A stretch of 64,000 nt of DNA. Source: Curtobacterium pusillum (GTDB taxonomy: Bacteria > Actinomycetota > Actinomycetes > Actinomycetales > Microbacteriaceae). Positions 55,142-63,608 of this stretch are shown piece after piece. The notes under the pieces were generated by a model, which was not told the origin of the DNA, searched no databases, and saw nothing but the letters and a program-made list of their open reading frames with translations. The stretch is from the NCBI RefSeq assembly GCF_013359865.1, contig NZ_JABMCE010000069.1:1-64000 (forward strand). The letters run 5' to 3'. Numbering within the stretch: position 1 is the first letter of the stretch; every line of letters begins with the position of its first letter. A program made the translations under genes and the position numbers.

Positions 55142-56111
55142 AGTGCACCCACCGCTTCTGTCCGAGGAACTGCACGGCTGTGATGCCGAGGATGATGACG
55201 AACAGCACCCAGGCCCCCGCCGAGGCGAGTCCGAGCTGCTGCGTCTGGAAGCCCGTGTTGTAGATGTACTGCACGAGCGTCTCGGTCGCGGTGCCGGGTC
55301 CGCCCTTCGTCAGCACGAAGGGTTGGACGAACACCTGGAACGAGGTGATGAGGGTCATCATGGTGGCGAAGAAGACCGACGGCGAGATGAGCGGGAACTT
55401 GATCCGCCAGAACAGCTGCCAGGCGTTCGCCCCGTCGAGCTGCGCGGCCTCGAGCTGGTTCTCCGGCACCGAGTCGAGCGCCGCCGAGAAGATCAGCATG
55501 TTGTAGCCGAAGCCCTGCCAGACGCTCATCGCGACGACGGCGAGCATCGCCCACTTGTCGTCGGCGAGGAAGTTCGGCGCGTGCACGCCGACGGTCGACT
55601 GCAGCGTCGCGTCGATGGCGCCGCCGGGCTGGTACAGCATCCGCCACACGACGACGTTCGCCACGATCGGCGTCACCGTCGGGATGAAGAACAGTACCCG
55701 GAACACGTGCCGGTGCCGGATCTTCGGCGTCAGCCAGGCGGCGAGCCCGAGCGACACGACGAGGTTCAGCGGCACGTACAGCACCACGAACGCGACCGTG
55801 TTCAGCGTGACCGTTCGGAAGATCGGGTCGGTGAAGAGCTTCGCGTAGTTGTCGAACCCCGCCCAGCTGCGTTCGCCGAGCATGGGCCAGTTCATGAAGC
55901 TCACGACGAGCGACGCGATGATCGGGAACGCCGTGAACACGACGAGGCCGATCGAGTGCGGGGCGGCGAACGCGGCGCCCCACCACGAGCGCCGGCCGAC
56001 GACGCCGGGGGCGTCGCCGCCCTTCGGGCGGGGCGTCACCGTACCGCTCGCGACCGCGGTCGCGACGGCGGGGACGGCTGCCTCGGCCGGTGGGTCCTGG
56101 ATGGTGGTCAT
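55134..56111 (-). CDS. Carbohydrate ABC transporter permease 1 (MalF-type)
   Basis: 325 residues: cytosolic Pro/Gly-rich N-terminus of about 40 residues, then six TM helices, and the EAA loop E-A-A-Q-L-D-G-A-N-A-W-Q-L-F near 225. ATG 56111. Located between the sugar-binding protein and permease 2 genes. Confidence 0.93.
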   Translation of the reverse strand: MTTIQDPPAEAAVPAVATAVASGTVTPRPKGGDAPGVVGRRSWWGAAFAAPHSIGLVVFTAFPIIASLVVSFMNWPMLGERSWAGFDNYAKLFTDPIFRTVTLNTVAFVVLYVPLNLVVSLGLAAWLTPKIRHRHVFRVLFFIPTVTPIVANVVVWRMLYQPGGAIDATLQSTVGVHAPNFLADDKWAMLAVVAMSVWQGFGYNMLIFSAALDSVPENQLEAAQLDGANAWQLFWRIKFPLISPSVFFATMMTLITSFQVFVQPFVLTKGGPGTATETLVQYIYNTGFQTQQLGLASAGAWVLFVIILGITAVQFLGQKRWVHYE

Positions 56112-56163
56112 GCGACGACCTCCTCGTCGTTCGCCGGGTCCGGTCAGGGGGTGGGACGGGACG

Positions 56164-56195
56164 GGAGGCGCGGGTCGGGGCCGACCCGCGCCTCC
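56164..56195 (-). terminator. Hairpin from a GGAGGCGCGG pair between binding-protein and permease genes
   Basis: Arms GGAGGCGCGGGTCGG (56164-56178) and its exact complement (56181-56195). Six bases after the sugar-binding protein stop codon and 52 bases before the permease start. Such a stem often gives higher expression of the binding protein than of the permeases (inference). Confidence 0.75.
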
Positions 56196-56201
56196 AGGCC
56201 G

Positions 56202-57434
56202 TCACTGGTTCAGCTGGCTCGCGATGGAGGACATGGTGTCCTTGCCGGAGGTCTGCCCGTTCACCGCCTGCAGTCCGTACTGGGCGAACAGCTGGTTGAG
56301 CTGGTCGCTCTTCTTGTTGCCCGGCAGGGGGACCGCCTTGTCGAGCGCGGCCTTCAGGGTGTCCTCGACGCCGTCGATGCCGGCGTTGTCGTACCAGGCC
56401 TGCTGCGCCGCCGTGCGTCCGGGGAAGGCCCGACCCTGCTCGGCGAGCGACGTGAGGACCTTCTCGCTGGTCATCGTCTGGATGGCCTTGAACGCCTGCT
56501 CGGGGTACTTGCACTGCTTCGAGATGCCGAAGCCCGAGCCGGCCGCGTACGAGCTCGCACCGGACGTGCCGGACGGGAACGTCGTGACGCCGAGGTCGAA
56601 CTTCACCTTGGCCTTCTGGCTGATGATCGACCACGGGCCGTCGGCGTACATCGCGACGTCGCCGGACACGAACGCGTTGTCGTCGGCCGAACCGTCCGCG
56701 CTCGCCTGCGTGGCGTAGCCCTTCTTCACCAGGCTCGCGATCCAGTCGAGGCCCTCGGCGAACTTCGCGTTCTTCGCGTCGAGCTTTCCGGAGTCGCTGA
56801 TGACCCGGCCGCCGTCGTACGCGAGGATCTGCGACTCGAGCGGGATGTCCTCCACCGTCGTGCCGTACATGGTCGTGCCGGCGGCCTTCATCTTCGCGGC
56901 CGCGGCCTCGAAGTCGTCCACCGTCCAGCCGGGCCTCGGCTCGTCGATGCCGGCCTTCTCGAAGAGGTCCTTGTTGTAGAACATGAGCATGGGGCCGGTG
57001 TCGTACGGCAGGCCGTACAGATCGCCGTCGACCTTCATGCCGTCGAGTGCGGTCTGGTCGTACTCGCTCAGGTCGAGGTCCGCCTTCTTCGCCAGGTCGT
57101 CGATCGGCACGAGGACGTCGGTGTAGTTCGCGGCGCGGAGGGACTGGATGCTGACGATGCAGGGCGCGGTGCCGGTCGAGAGCTGGGTGCGGAGCTTGGT
57201 CCAGTAGTCGTTGAACGGCGACCCCTGGATCGTGACGTCGACGTCGTCGTCCGTCTGCACGGTGTCGGCGACCTTCTGCCAGGCGGCCTTGTCCTCCTTG
57301 CCGGAGATCCACATCGCCCAGGTGAGCGCGTCCTTGGACTGGCCGTCGCCGGCACTGCTCCCGGCGGAACAGCCCGTGAGCACGAGGGCCATGGCGGCTG
57401 CTGCCGCGAGCCCGGCGGTGAAACGTCGTTGCAT
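56202..57434 (-). CDS. Carbohydrate ABC transporter substrate-binding lipoprotein
   Basis: 410-residue family 1 solute-binding protein. Signal sequence with lipobox L-T-G-C (Cys near 22), D-L-Y-G-L-P-Y-D-T-G and F-Y-N-K-D-L-F-E-K-A-G blocks, and G-G-R/Y-G-type C-terminal helices. ATG 57434 with GTGGAGA upstream. In this cluster it probably binds fucosylated oligosaccharides or L-fucose. Confidence 0.93.
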   Translation of the reverse strand: MQRRFTAGLAAAAAMALVLTGCSAGSSAGDGQSKDALTWAMWISGKEDKAAWQKVADTVQTDDDVDVTIQGSPFNDYWTKLRTQLSTGTAPCIVSIQSLRAANYTDVLVPIDDLAKKADLDLSEYDQTALDGMKVDGDLYGLPYDTGPMLMFYNKDLFEKAGIDEPRPGWTVDDFEAAAAKMKAAGTTMYGTTVEDIPLESQILAYDGGRVISDSGKLDAKNAKFAEGLDWIASLVKKGYATQASADGSADDNAFVSGDVAMYADGPWSIISQKAKVKFDLGVTTFPSGTSGASSYAAGSGFGISKQCKYPEQAFKAIQTMTSEKVLTSLAEQGRAFPGRTAAQQAWYDNAGIDGVEDTLKAALDKAVPLPGNKKSDQLNQLFAQYGLQAVNGQTSGKDTMSSIASQLNQ

Positions 57435-57492
57435 CGGTGTCTCCACTTCGTCGTGGTGATCGGGTGTGAGGGTCTTGCGTGTCGTGCTGGCT

Positions 57493-58827
57493 TCAGGCGA
57501 CGCGCACGGCGTCGGGGATCGTCTCGTCGGCGGCCGACCAGACCGGTCCGTCCGGGAACGAGTACGTGTCGAGGGAGCCACCGAGCATCTCGGTGCCCGC
57601 ACCGGGAGCGGTCGGTGGCCAGTACCGGCCGTCGCGCACGTCGACCGGGGTCACGAAGTGCTCGTGCAGGTGGTCGACGTACTCGATGCACCGGGTGTCG
57701 AGGTCGCCGGTGAGGGCCACCGCGTCGAACATCGAGAGGTGCTGGACCGCCTCGCACAGCCCGACGCCACCGGCGTGCGGGCACACCCGAACGCCGTGCT
57801 TCGCCGCGAGGAGCAGGATCGCGAGGTTCTCGTTCACCCCGGCGACCCGCGTGGCGTCGATCTGCAGCACCGACATCGCTCGGGCCTGGATGAGCTGCTT
57901 CGCGATCACCCGGTTCGCCATGTGCTCCCCCGTCGCCACCGGGATCGGTGCGATGCGGCGGGCGATCTCGGCGTGCGCGAGCACGTCGTCCGGGCTCGTC
58001 GGCTCCTCGACCCAGGCGACGTCGAAGGGCCGGAGCCGTTCGATCCACGTGACCGCCTCGTCGACGTCCCACCGCTGGTTGGCGTCGACCGCGATCCGGA
58101 TGTCGGGGCCGACGGTCGCGCGGGCGAGCCCCATGCGCCGGACGTCTTCGTCGACGTCACCGCCGACCTTGAGCTTGATCTGGGCGAACCCGTCGTCGAC
58201 GGCCTCGCGGCAGAGGCGGGCGAGCTTCTCGTCGTCGTAGCCCAGCCAGCCGGGGGTGGTCGTGTACGCCGGGTAGCCCCGCTGCTCGAGGCGGCGCTTC
58301 CGTTCGGCCCGGAGCGGCACGGCGGCCTCGAGCAGTCCGAGTGCGTCCGCCGGGGTGATCGCGTCCGTGAGGTAGCGGAAGTCCACGAGGTCGACGAGTT
58401 CCGCGGGGCTCATGTCGGCGAGCAACGCCCAGAGCGGCTGTCCGGCGCGCTTCGCCCGGAGGTCCCAGAGGGCGTTCACGACGGCGCCGATGGCCATGTG
58501 CATGACGCCCTTCTCCGGGCCGAGCCAGCGCAGCTGCGAATCGTGCACGAGCCGCCGCCACGTGTCGCCCATGTCGGCGAGGACCGCTTCGGCGTCAGCG
58601 CCGACGACGTGCTCGCGGAGCGCTGCGATGGCTGCTTCCTGCACCTCGTTCCCGCGGCCGATGGTGAAGACGAAGGCCGATCCGACGTGCCCGTCGAGGG
58701 CGTCGGTGGCGATCTCGACGTAGGCGGCGGAGTAGTCGGGTGCCGGGTTCATCGCGTCGGACCCGTCGTGTTCCCGCGAGGTCGGGAACCGGATGTCGCG
58801 CACGCGCAGTCCGGTGATGCGGCTCAT
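57493..58827 (-). CDS. L-fuconate dehydratase (enolase superfamily)
   Basis: 444 residues. Dehydrates L-fuconate to 2-keto-3-deoxy-L-fuconate. Catalytic elements: I-K-L-K-V-G-G-D (K-x-K base), metal ligands in V-D-A-N-Q-R-W, V-E-E-P-T-S and T-G-E-H-M-A-N-R, and the His base in [11 protein letters not shown]. These match FucD better than general mandelate racemase members. ATG with GGAGA upstream; a strong promoter with an internal palindrome lies just before it. Confidence 0.92.
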   Translation of the reverse strand: MSRITGLRVRDIRFPTSREHDGSDAMNPAPDYSAAYVEIATDALDGHVGSAFVFTIGRGNEVQEAAIAALREHVVGADAEAVLADMGDTWRRLVHDSQLRWLGPEKGVMHMAIGAVVNALWDLRAKRAGQPLWALLADMSPAELVDLVDFRYLTDAITPADALGLLEAAVPLRAERKRRLEQRGYPAYTTTPGWLGYDDEKLARLCREAVDDGFAQIKLKVGGDVDEDVRRMGLARATVGPDIRIAVDANQRWDVDEAVTWIERLRPFDVAWVEEPTSPDDVLAHAEIARRIAPIPVATGEHMANRVIAKQLIQARAMSVLQIDATRVAGVNENLAILLLAAKHGVRVCPHAGGVGLCEAVQHLSMFDAVALTGDLDTRCIEYVDHLHEHFVTPVDVRDGRYWPPTAPGAGTEMLGGSLDTYSFPDGPVWSAADETIPDAVRVA

Positions 58828-58869
58828 CGTGTCTCCTGCCCGTCCGGTCTCCGTCGACCGAACGAGGTA

Positions 58870-58898
58870 ATCGAAACATCGGATGTCTCGCATGTCAA
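58870..58898 (-). promoter_or_regulatory. Promoter and GntR operator of the minus-strand fucose operon
   Basis: Minus strand TTGACA (58898-58893) with a weak -10 TTCGAT (58875-58870) 17 bases on. GAAACATCGGATGTCTC (58873-58889) fills the spacer: perfect core ACATC-G-GATGT, 7 of 8 paired positions in the wider arms. A repressor bound here would block RNA polymerase. Partner site at 47816-47830. Confidence 0.65.
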
Positions 58899-58969
58899 GG
58901 GGGATCTCGATTGCGTTTTGGCCACGAGGCAGGCCGTTTTGGTCCGATGACTTTGTCCAGGCGTGGAGA

Positions 58970-59036
58970 AAGCGAGCACAGACGGGAGGCGCGGTGCGAG
59001 TTGAACCCGCACCGCGCCTCCCGTCTGCGCTCGCTT
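58970..59036 (-). terminator. Long hairpin from a GGAGGCGCGG pair after the TetR gene
   Basis: Arms of about 29 bases (58970-58998 and 59008-59036) with one mismatch, containing GACGGGAGGCGCGGTGCG and its complement plus flanking AAGCGAGC. Three bases from the tetR-family stop codon, so it is placed to terminate that gene. Confidence 0.8.
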
Positions 59037-59039
59037 CTA

Positions 59040-59624
59040 TCAGGCGGAGGCGAGCCGGCCCATCTCCGCCACCACGCCGCGGAGCCGGTCCGCCAGCTCT
59101 TCACGCGACCCGACCGTGAAGCGGTGCGCCGCCTCGATGACGGCGGCCATCACGAGGGTCACCGCGGTGCGGGCCGAGTCGGCGTCCGTGCGCGCGGCGG
59201 CGACCTCGTACACCTCGAGCCGGGCGTCCGCCATCCACTGCAGCATCGTGGGCACCATCTCCGGGCGCGCCTGCACGAGCGCCTTCATCCGGCTGCGGTC
59301 CGCGGGCAGGTTCACGGTCTGCGCGACGAGCTCGCAGAGGTCGGAGACGAGGGAGCCCTCCGCGGTGGCGAACGCTTCCCGCGCGCCCTCGGGGATCGTC
59401 GTCGCGGGCAACCCCAGCGCTGCGTTGCCCTTCGACGGGAAGTAGTTGAAGAACGTCCGGGGCGAGACCCCGGCCGCGGCGCAGATCTCCTCGACCGTGA
59501 CGCCCGCGAGGCCACGGTCGGTGACGAGGTCGAGCGCGGCCTCGTGGATCGCGTTCCGGGTCTGCTGCTTCTTGCGCTCCCGCAGGCCGCTGTCGCCGGT
59601 GGCGGGTGCTTCGGTGCTGGTCAC
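59040..59624 (-). CDS. TetR-family transcriptional regulator
   Basis: 194 residues. N-terminal HTH (about 17-63) with [20 protein letters not shown]; variable C-terminal ligand domain. GTG start with AGGAG upstream. Lies just after the exporter gene on the same strand; two palindromes at the exporter promoter are probable binding sites. Confidence 0.93.
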   Translation of the reverse strand: MTSTEAPATGDSGLRERKKQQTRNAIHEAALDLVTDRGLAGVTVEEICAAAGVSPRTFFNYFPSKGNAALGLPATTIPEGAREAFATAEGSLVSDLCELVAQTVNLPADRSRMKALVQARPEMVPTMLQWMADARLEVYEVAAARTDADSARTAVTLVMAAVIEAAHRFTVGSREELADRLRGVVAEMGRLASA

Positions 59625-59641
59625 GTGCTGCTCCTGGTGCG

Positions 59642-59679
59642 GATCGGGGCCTCCCGTCCGGTGGCGGGAGGCCCCGATC
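59642..59679. terminator. Terminator between exporter and TetR genes
   Basis: Perfect 15-bp arms GATCGGGGCCTCCCG / CGGGAGGCCCCGATC with an 8-base loop, three bases after the exporter stop codon. Confidence 0.85.
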
Positions 59680-59682
59680 GGC

Positions 59683-61851
59683 CTAGTCGTCCGAGGCGTT
59701 CCGCTGGACGGGGATCGATCCGGTGACGGGAGCCGTGGGCGAACCCATGGCGTCCGCGGCCTTGACCGCCTGGACCTCGAGGTCGTCGGCCGTGCCCTCC
59801 TTGTCTGCCTGCTCCTGCAGGGCCGAGCTCTTGCGGAGCGGCGGCGCCTTGAAGAACCAGCTCAGGATGAAGGCGAGCAGGATGACCGCGAAGCCGACCC
59901 AGTAGACCGTGACGGCCGAGGAGTTGAACCCGGTCATGAACGGCTTCGTCAGCGCCTTGTCCGCACCGTTCAGGTACGAGGTGTCGCTCGTCTCCGAGCT
60001 GCTGCTCGACCCGTTCGAGTCCGCCTGCTTCGAGATGGTCTTCGAGAGCTGCGGGGCGAGCTGGTCGACCCAGTAGGTGCGCTGGGAGGCGTTCGACCAG
60101 TCGACACTCACGGTGCCGTTCGACTGAACGGTCGCGTGGGCCTTGTCCGCGACCGCGGCGAGCGCCTGCTGCTCGGCGGCGGGTGTGGCTGCGGAGACCT
60201 GCTGGTCGATGACCGTCTGCGCCGCGGCGGCCGGGACGGTGCCCGCGGCGACCTGCTGCTGGACGGCGGCGGTGACCTGCTTCGTGACGGCGGCATCGGC
60301 GGACTGCTTCGCCTGTGCCGCGGCGCCGTCGAGCTTCGACTGGACGCTCTTCTCGACCGGGGTGACGATCGGGTTCCAGATCTGGTCCATGACGCCCTGG
60401 TTCGCCTTCGCCGAGGCGACCGTCGGGTTGAGGGCGGCGTCGAGCGCACCGGTGAGGTTCTTCTCGTCCGCCGTGGCGTGCAGGATGTTCGTCGGCATGA
60501 TCGAGAACAGGACGGACAGGAGCACCGCGGTGCCGAGCGTTCCACCGATCTGGCGGAAGAACGTCGCCGAGCTGGTCGCCACGCCCATGTCACGCGGCTG
60601 GACCGAGTTCTGCGAGGCGAGCGTGATGCTCTGCATGAGCTGACCGAGGCCGAGGCCGATCAGGAACATGCCGATCATGAGGAACCAGAGCGGCTTGTCG
60701 ATCGTCATGAACGTCAGGACGACGTAGCCGATCGAGACGAGCGCGGTGCCGATCACCGGGAAGATCCGGTACCGACCCGTGCGGGCCACGATCTGACCGG
60801 ACGCGATCGACGCGATCATCAGACCGCCGATCATCGGCAGGGTCGCGAAGCCGGACTCGGTCGGCGTCAGACCGGTGACGATCTGCAGGTACAGCGGGAT
60901 GGTCAGCATGGCGCCGAACATCGCGAAGCCGACGAGGAAGCCGAGCACCGTGGCCATCGAGAAGACGCCCGAACGGAAGAGCTTCAGCGGGATGATCGCG
61001 TCGTCCTTCATGAGCGTCTCGATGACGAGGAAGGCGACGAGGCCGAGGACACCGATCGCGTAGCAGGTGATCGCGCCGGCGGAGCCCCAGCCCCAGGTGC
61101 GGCCCTGTTCGGCGACGAGGAGGAGCGGGACGAGGGTCACGATGACCGAGGTGGCACCCCACCAGTCGATGCGCGGCTTGGCCTTGGCGTCACCGAACTT
61201 CGGCAGGTGCAGGAACGCGATGACCATGAGGAGCGCACCGATGCCGATCGGGACGTTCACGAGGAAGACCCAGCGCCAGCCGGTGATCCAGAGGATCTCG
61301 TTCGCACCGGAGAACAGGCCGCCGATGAGCGGGCCGATCACGGAGGAGATGCCGAAGACGGCGAGGAAGTAGCCCTGGTACTTGGCGCGCTCGCGCGGGG
61401 CGAGGATGTCGCCCATGATCGCCAGCGGGAGCGACATCAGCGCACCGGCGCCGATGCCCTGGAAGGCACGGAACGCGGCGAGCATGATCATCGACGTCGA
61501 CATCGTCGAGAGCAGCGAGCCGAGGATGAACACCGCGATGCCGAAGATGTAGAGCGGACGACGACCGAAGACGTCGGAGAGCTTGCCGTAGATCGGCGTG
61601 GTGATCGTCGAGGCGATCAGGTAGGCCGTGGTGACCCAGGCCTGCTGGTCGAGACCGTGCAGGTCGTCACCGATCGTGCGGATCGCCGTGCCGACGATCG
61701 TCTGGTCGAGGGACGACAGGAACATGCCGGCCATGAGGCCGTAGATGACGAGGAGGATCTGACGGTGCGACATGATCGGCTTGCCCGGCGTGCTGGCCGT
61801 GCCGTTCTGTCGTCCGCGCTGCACCTCGACGGGTGCGGTGGCAGTAGACAA
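59683..61851 (-). CDS. MFS exporter of the DHA2 (14-TM) drug family, with large loop
   Basis: 722 residues. Proton-driven drug/metabolite exporter: motif A as G-K-L-S-D-V-F-G-R-R-P and motif C as G-I-S-S-V-I-G-P-L-I-G-G. About 13 TM helices to residue 470, then an extra-cytoplasmic loop of about 160 residues, Ala/Gln-rich and probably coiled coil, before the last TM and a cytosolic tail. The loop is much longer than usual. TTG start with AAGGA upstream. Divergent operator region suggests control by the TetR protein. Confidence 0.9.
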   Translation of the reverse strand: MSTATAPVEVQRGRQNGTASTPGKPIMSHRQILLVIYGLMAGMFLSSLDQTIVGTAIRTIGDDLHGLDQQAWVTTAYLIASTITTPIYGKLSDVFGRRPLYIFGIAVFILGSLLSTMSTSMIMLAAFRAFQGIGAGALMSLPLAIMGDILAPRERAKYQGYFLAVFGISSVIGPLIGGLFSGANEILWITGWRWVFLVNVPIGIGALLMVIAFLHLPKFGDAKAKPRIDWWGATSVIVTLVPLLLVAEQGRTWGWGSAGAITCYAIGVLGLVAFLVIETLMKDDAIIPLKLFRSGVFSMATVLGFLVGFAMFGAMLTIPLYLQIVTGLTPTESGFATLPMIGGLMIASIASGQIVARTGRYRIFPVIGTALVSIGYVVLTFMTIDKPLWFLMIGMFLIGLGLGQLMQSITLASQNSVQPRDMGVATSSATFFRQIGGTLGTAVLLSVLFSIMPTNILHATADEKNLTGALDAALNPTVASAKANQGVMDQIWNPIVTPVEKSVQSKLDGAAAQAKQSADAAVTKQVTAAVQQQVAAGTVPAAAAQTVIDQQVSAATPAAEQQALAAVADKAHATVQSNGTVSVDWSNASQRTYWVDQLAPQLSKTISKQADSNGSSSSSETSDTSYLNGADKALTKPFMTGFNSSAVTVYWVGFAVILLAFILSWFFKAPPLRKSSALQEQADKEGTADDLEVQAVKAADAMGSPTAPVTGSIPVQRNASDD

Positions 61852-61942
61852 TGCGTGTCCTTGAGGGGTGCGTGGCGTCCCGTCGAGCGGTGGCCCGGCG
61901 GCGAGGTGTCGGTCGCGAGGGACCGACGATGGCGGGTCAACC

Positions 61943-61957
61943 TTGCAGACGCTGCAA
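61943..61957. promoter_or_regulatory. TetR-type operator 1 at the exporter promoter
   Basis: TTGCAGACGCTGCAA: perfect 6-bp arms, 3-base centre, abutting the -10 element TAAAGT on its downstream side. Confidence 0.5.
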
Positions 61958-61986
61958 CTTTACACCAAGAGCACGTTTGCTGCCAA
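61957..61986 (-). promoter_or_regulatory. Promoter of the MFS exporter gene
   Basis: Minus strand TTGGCA (61986-61981), 18 bases, TAAAGT (61962-61957). Transcription would begin about 100 bases before the TTG start codon. Confidence 0.6.
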
Positions 61987-61993
61987 CGCAAAC
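61975..61993. promoter_or_regulatory. TetR-type operator 2 at the exporter promoter
   Basis: GTTTGC-7 bases-GCAAAC, a perfect inverted repeat covering the -35 element of the exporter promoter. Confidence 0.5.
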
Positions 61994-62056
61994 TTTCCCA
62001 TCGTGCATGTTTGGTGAACACCCTCACAGGTATCGGCTCCGGACGCGTCGACGCAC

Positions 62057-62095
62057 AGGAGGCGCGGTGCGGGTCGGACCCGCACCGCGCCTCCT
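62057..62095 (-). terminator. Hairpin from a GGAGGCGCGG pair after nadE
   Basis: Perfect 18-bp arms AGGAGGCGCGGTGCGGGT (62057-62074) and its complement (62078-62095) around a 3-base loop, 21 bases beyond the nadE stop. Confidence 0.8.
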
Positions 62096-62116
62096 GGAGG
62101 TCGGTCGTGTGAGCGC

Positions 62117-62947
62117 CTACGCGCCGACACGCCACCAGTCGTCGAAGGGCGTCGCCGGGACCTGGCGCTTGTGCTCCGTGGCACGGTAGCGGGACTCGAT
62201 CGCCTCGGCGACCTCGACCGGCACGTCGTGGCCCTGCAGGTAGGCGTCGATCTCGGCATAGGCGAGGCCCAGGTTCGCTTCGTCCGTCTGACCGGGCAGG
62301 TCGTCGAGCAGGTCCGCCGTCGGCGCCTTCTCGTAGAGCCGAGCCGGAGCACCGAGGTACTCGAGGAGCTGGCGCCCCTGGGTCTTCGTCAGGCCGGTGA
62401 GGGGCGTGATGTCCACGCCGCCGTCGCCGTACTTCGTGAAGAAGCCCGTCACGGCCTCGGCCGCGTGGTCGGTGCCGACGACGAGGAGCCCGCGCTGCCC
62501 GGCGATCGCGTACTGGGCGACCATCCGCATGCGGGCCTTCACGTTGCCCTTCACGAAGTCGCTCAGCTCGACGCCGGACGCCAGGGTGTCCCGGACGACG
62601 CCGTCGACGCCGTGCTCGATGTTCACGGTGATGCCGGGGTCGGCCGCGATGAACTGCAGGGCGAGCTGGGCATCGTCCTCGTCGGCCTGCACGCGGTAGG
62701 GCATGCGGACGGTGGTGAACTCGGCCGGGTGTCCCTCGGCCCGGAGTGACTCGACGGCGAGCTGCGTCAGGCGACCGGCGAGCGTGGAGTCCTGGCCGCC
62801 GCTGATCGCGAGCAGGTAGCCCGCGGCACCGGTGGTGAGCAGGTAGTCGCGGAGGAACCCGACGCGCCGCGCGACCTCCCGCTCCGGGTCGATGGTCGGC
62901 TGGACGTTGAGGTCCGCTGCGATGGCGGCTTGGAGTTCACGCACCAC
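62117..62947 (-). CDS. nadE: NAD synthetase (ammonia-dependent)
   Basis: Last step of NAD synthesis: deamido-NAD plus ammonia and ATP. 276 residues from GTG 62947, matching E. coli NadE length. The P-loop S-G-G-Q-D-S-T (about 49-55) and V-G-T-D-H-A-A-E motif are intact. GTG 62965 is an alternative start. GATACT ends 6 bases before GTG 62947, so the message may be leaderless. No glutaminase domain. Confidence 0.94.
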   Translation of the reverse strand: MVRELQAAIAADLNVQPTIDPEREVARRVGFLRDYLLTTGAAGYLLAISGGQDSTLAGRLTQLAVESLRAEGHPAEFTTVRMPYRVQADEDDAQLALQFIAADPGITVNIEHGVDGVVRDTLASGVELSDFVKGNVKARMRMVAQYAIAGQRGLLVVGTDHAAEAVTGFFTKYGDGGVDITPLTGLTKTQGRQLLEYLGAPARLYEKAPTADLLDDLPGQTDEANLGLAYAEIDAYLQGHDVPVEVAEAIESRYRATEHKRQVPATPFDDWWRVGA

Positions 62948-62998
62948 CCCAGTATCCCGCTGCACCGTGCCGGTGAACAGTCTCGATCAGTTCGATCG

Positions 62999-63027
62999 TT
63001 GACAGTTAGCTCTCGAACGGTTAGAGT
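62999..63027 (+). promoter_or_regulatory. Strong promoter of the marR-MATE operon
   Basis: TTGACA (62999-63004), 17 bases, TAGAGT (63022-63027); the ATG of the regulator begins 7 bases later, so the transcript should be leaderless. GTTAG occurs twice (63005-63009 and 63020-63024), a possible part of an autoregulatory site. Confidence 0.7.
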
Positions 63028-63034
63028 TCTGATC

Positions 63035-63478
63035 ATGACGCAGCAGGCACCCCGGTTCGACTCGCCCCTCCAGCAGATGCGCTGGATCGGGTGGGCGCAG
63101 CGCAAGGCGGCCGAGGAGTGGGTCCGCGAACGCGACCTCACCCAGGAGCAGAGCTTCGTGCTCGGGTACCTGCAGCGCACGCCCGGCGTGATCCAGCGGG
63201 ACATCGCCGAGATCACCCGGACGAGTGCGGCCAGCGTCTCGAGCCTCCTGCAGGGGCTCGAGCGTCGCGGGCTCGTCGAACGCCGGGCGGACGCCGAGAA
63301 CGCCCGGACGAAGCGTGTCTTCGCCACCGACGAGGGGATCGCCCTCATCGCCGGGTTCGAGGACGCCATGACCGCCCTCGACGACGTCCTGCTCGCGCCG
63401 CTCGACGCGGACGAGCGGTCCACACTGCAGGCCCTCCTGCAGAAGGTGACCGCCGAGCTGCCGGAACCCACCCGCTAG
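63035..63478 (+). CDS. MarR-family transcriptional regulator
   Basis: 147 residues. Winged helix with V-I-Q-R-D-I-A-E-I-T-R-T-S-A-A-S-V-S-S (recognition region about 52-70) and a basic wing containing R-R-A-D-A-E-N-A-R-T-K-R. Likely represses itself and the following MATE transporter in response to a small toxic ligand (family knowledge). Start ATG follows closely on the -10 box. Confidence 0.92.
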   Translation: MTQQAPRFDSPLQQMRWIGWAQRKAAEEWVRERDLTQEQSFVLGYLQRTPGVIQRDIAEITRTSAASVSSLLQGLERRGLVERRADAENARTKRVFATDEGIALIAGFEDAMTALDDVLLAPLDADERSTLQALLQKVTAELPEPTR

Positions 63479-63484
63479 CGCACC

Positions 63485-63494
63485 CCGCGCCTCC
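63485..63494. repeat. Single GGAGGCGCGG repeat (complement)
   Basis: CCGCGCCTCCAGGCC in the 130-base gap between the marR-type and MATE genes, with only an imperfect partner downstream. Nothing else is recognised in the gap. Confidence 0.7.
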
Positions 63495-63608
63495 AGGCCG
63501 CCGAAGGCCCGCCGGAGGCCCGACCCACCGACTCGACGGCACCCGCCGATCGTGCGCTCCACGCTGCCCGGAACCGGGCGGCGCAGCCCTGCCCAGAAGG
63601 AGGCAGCC

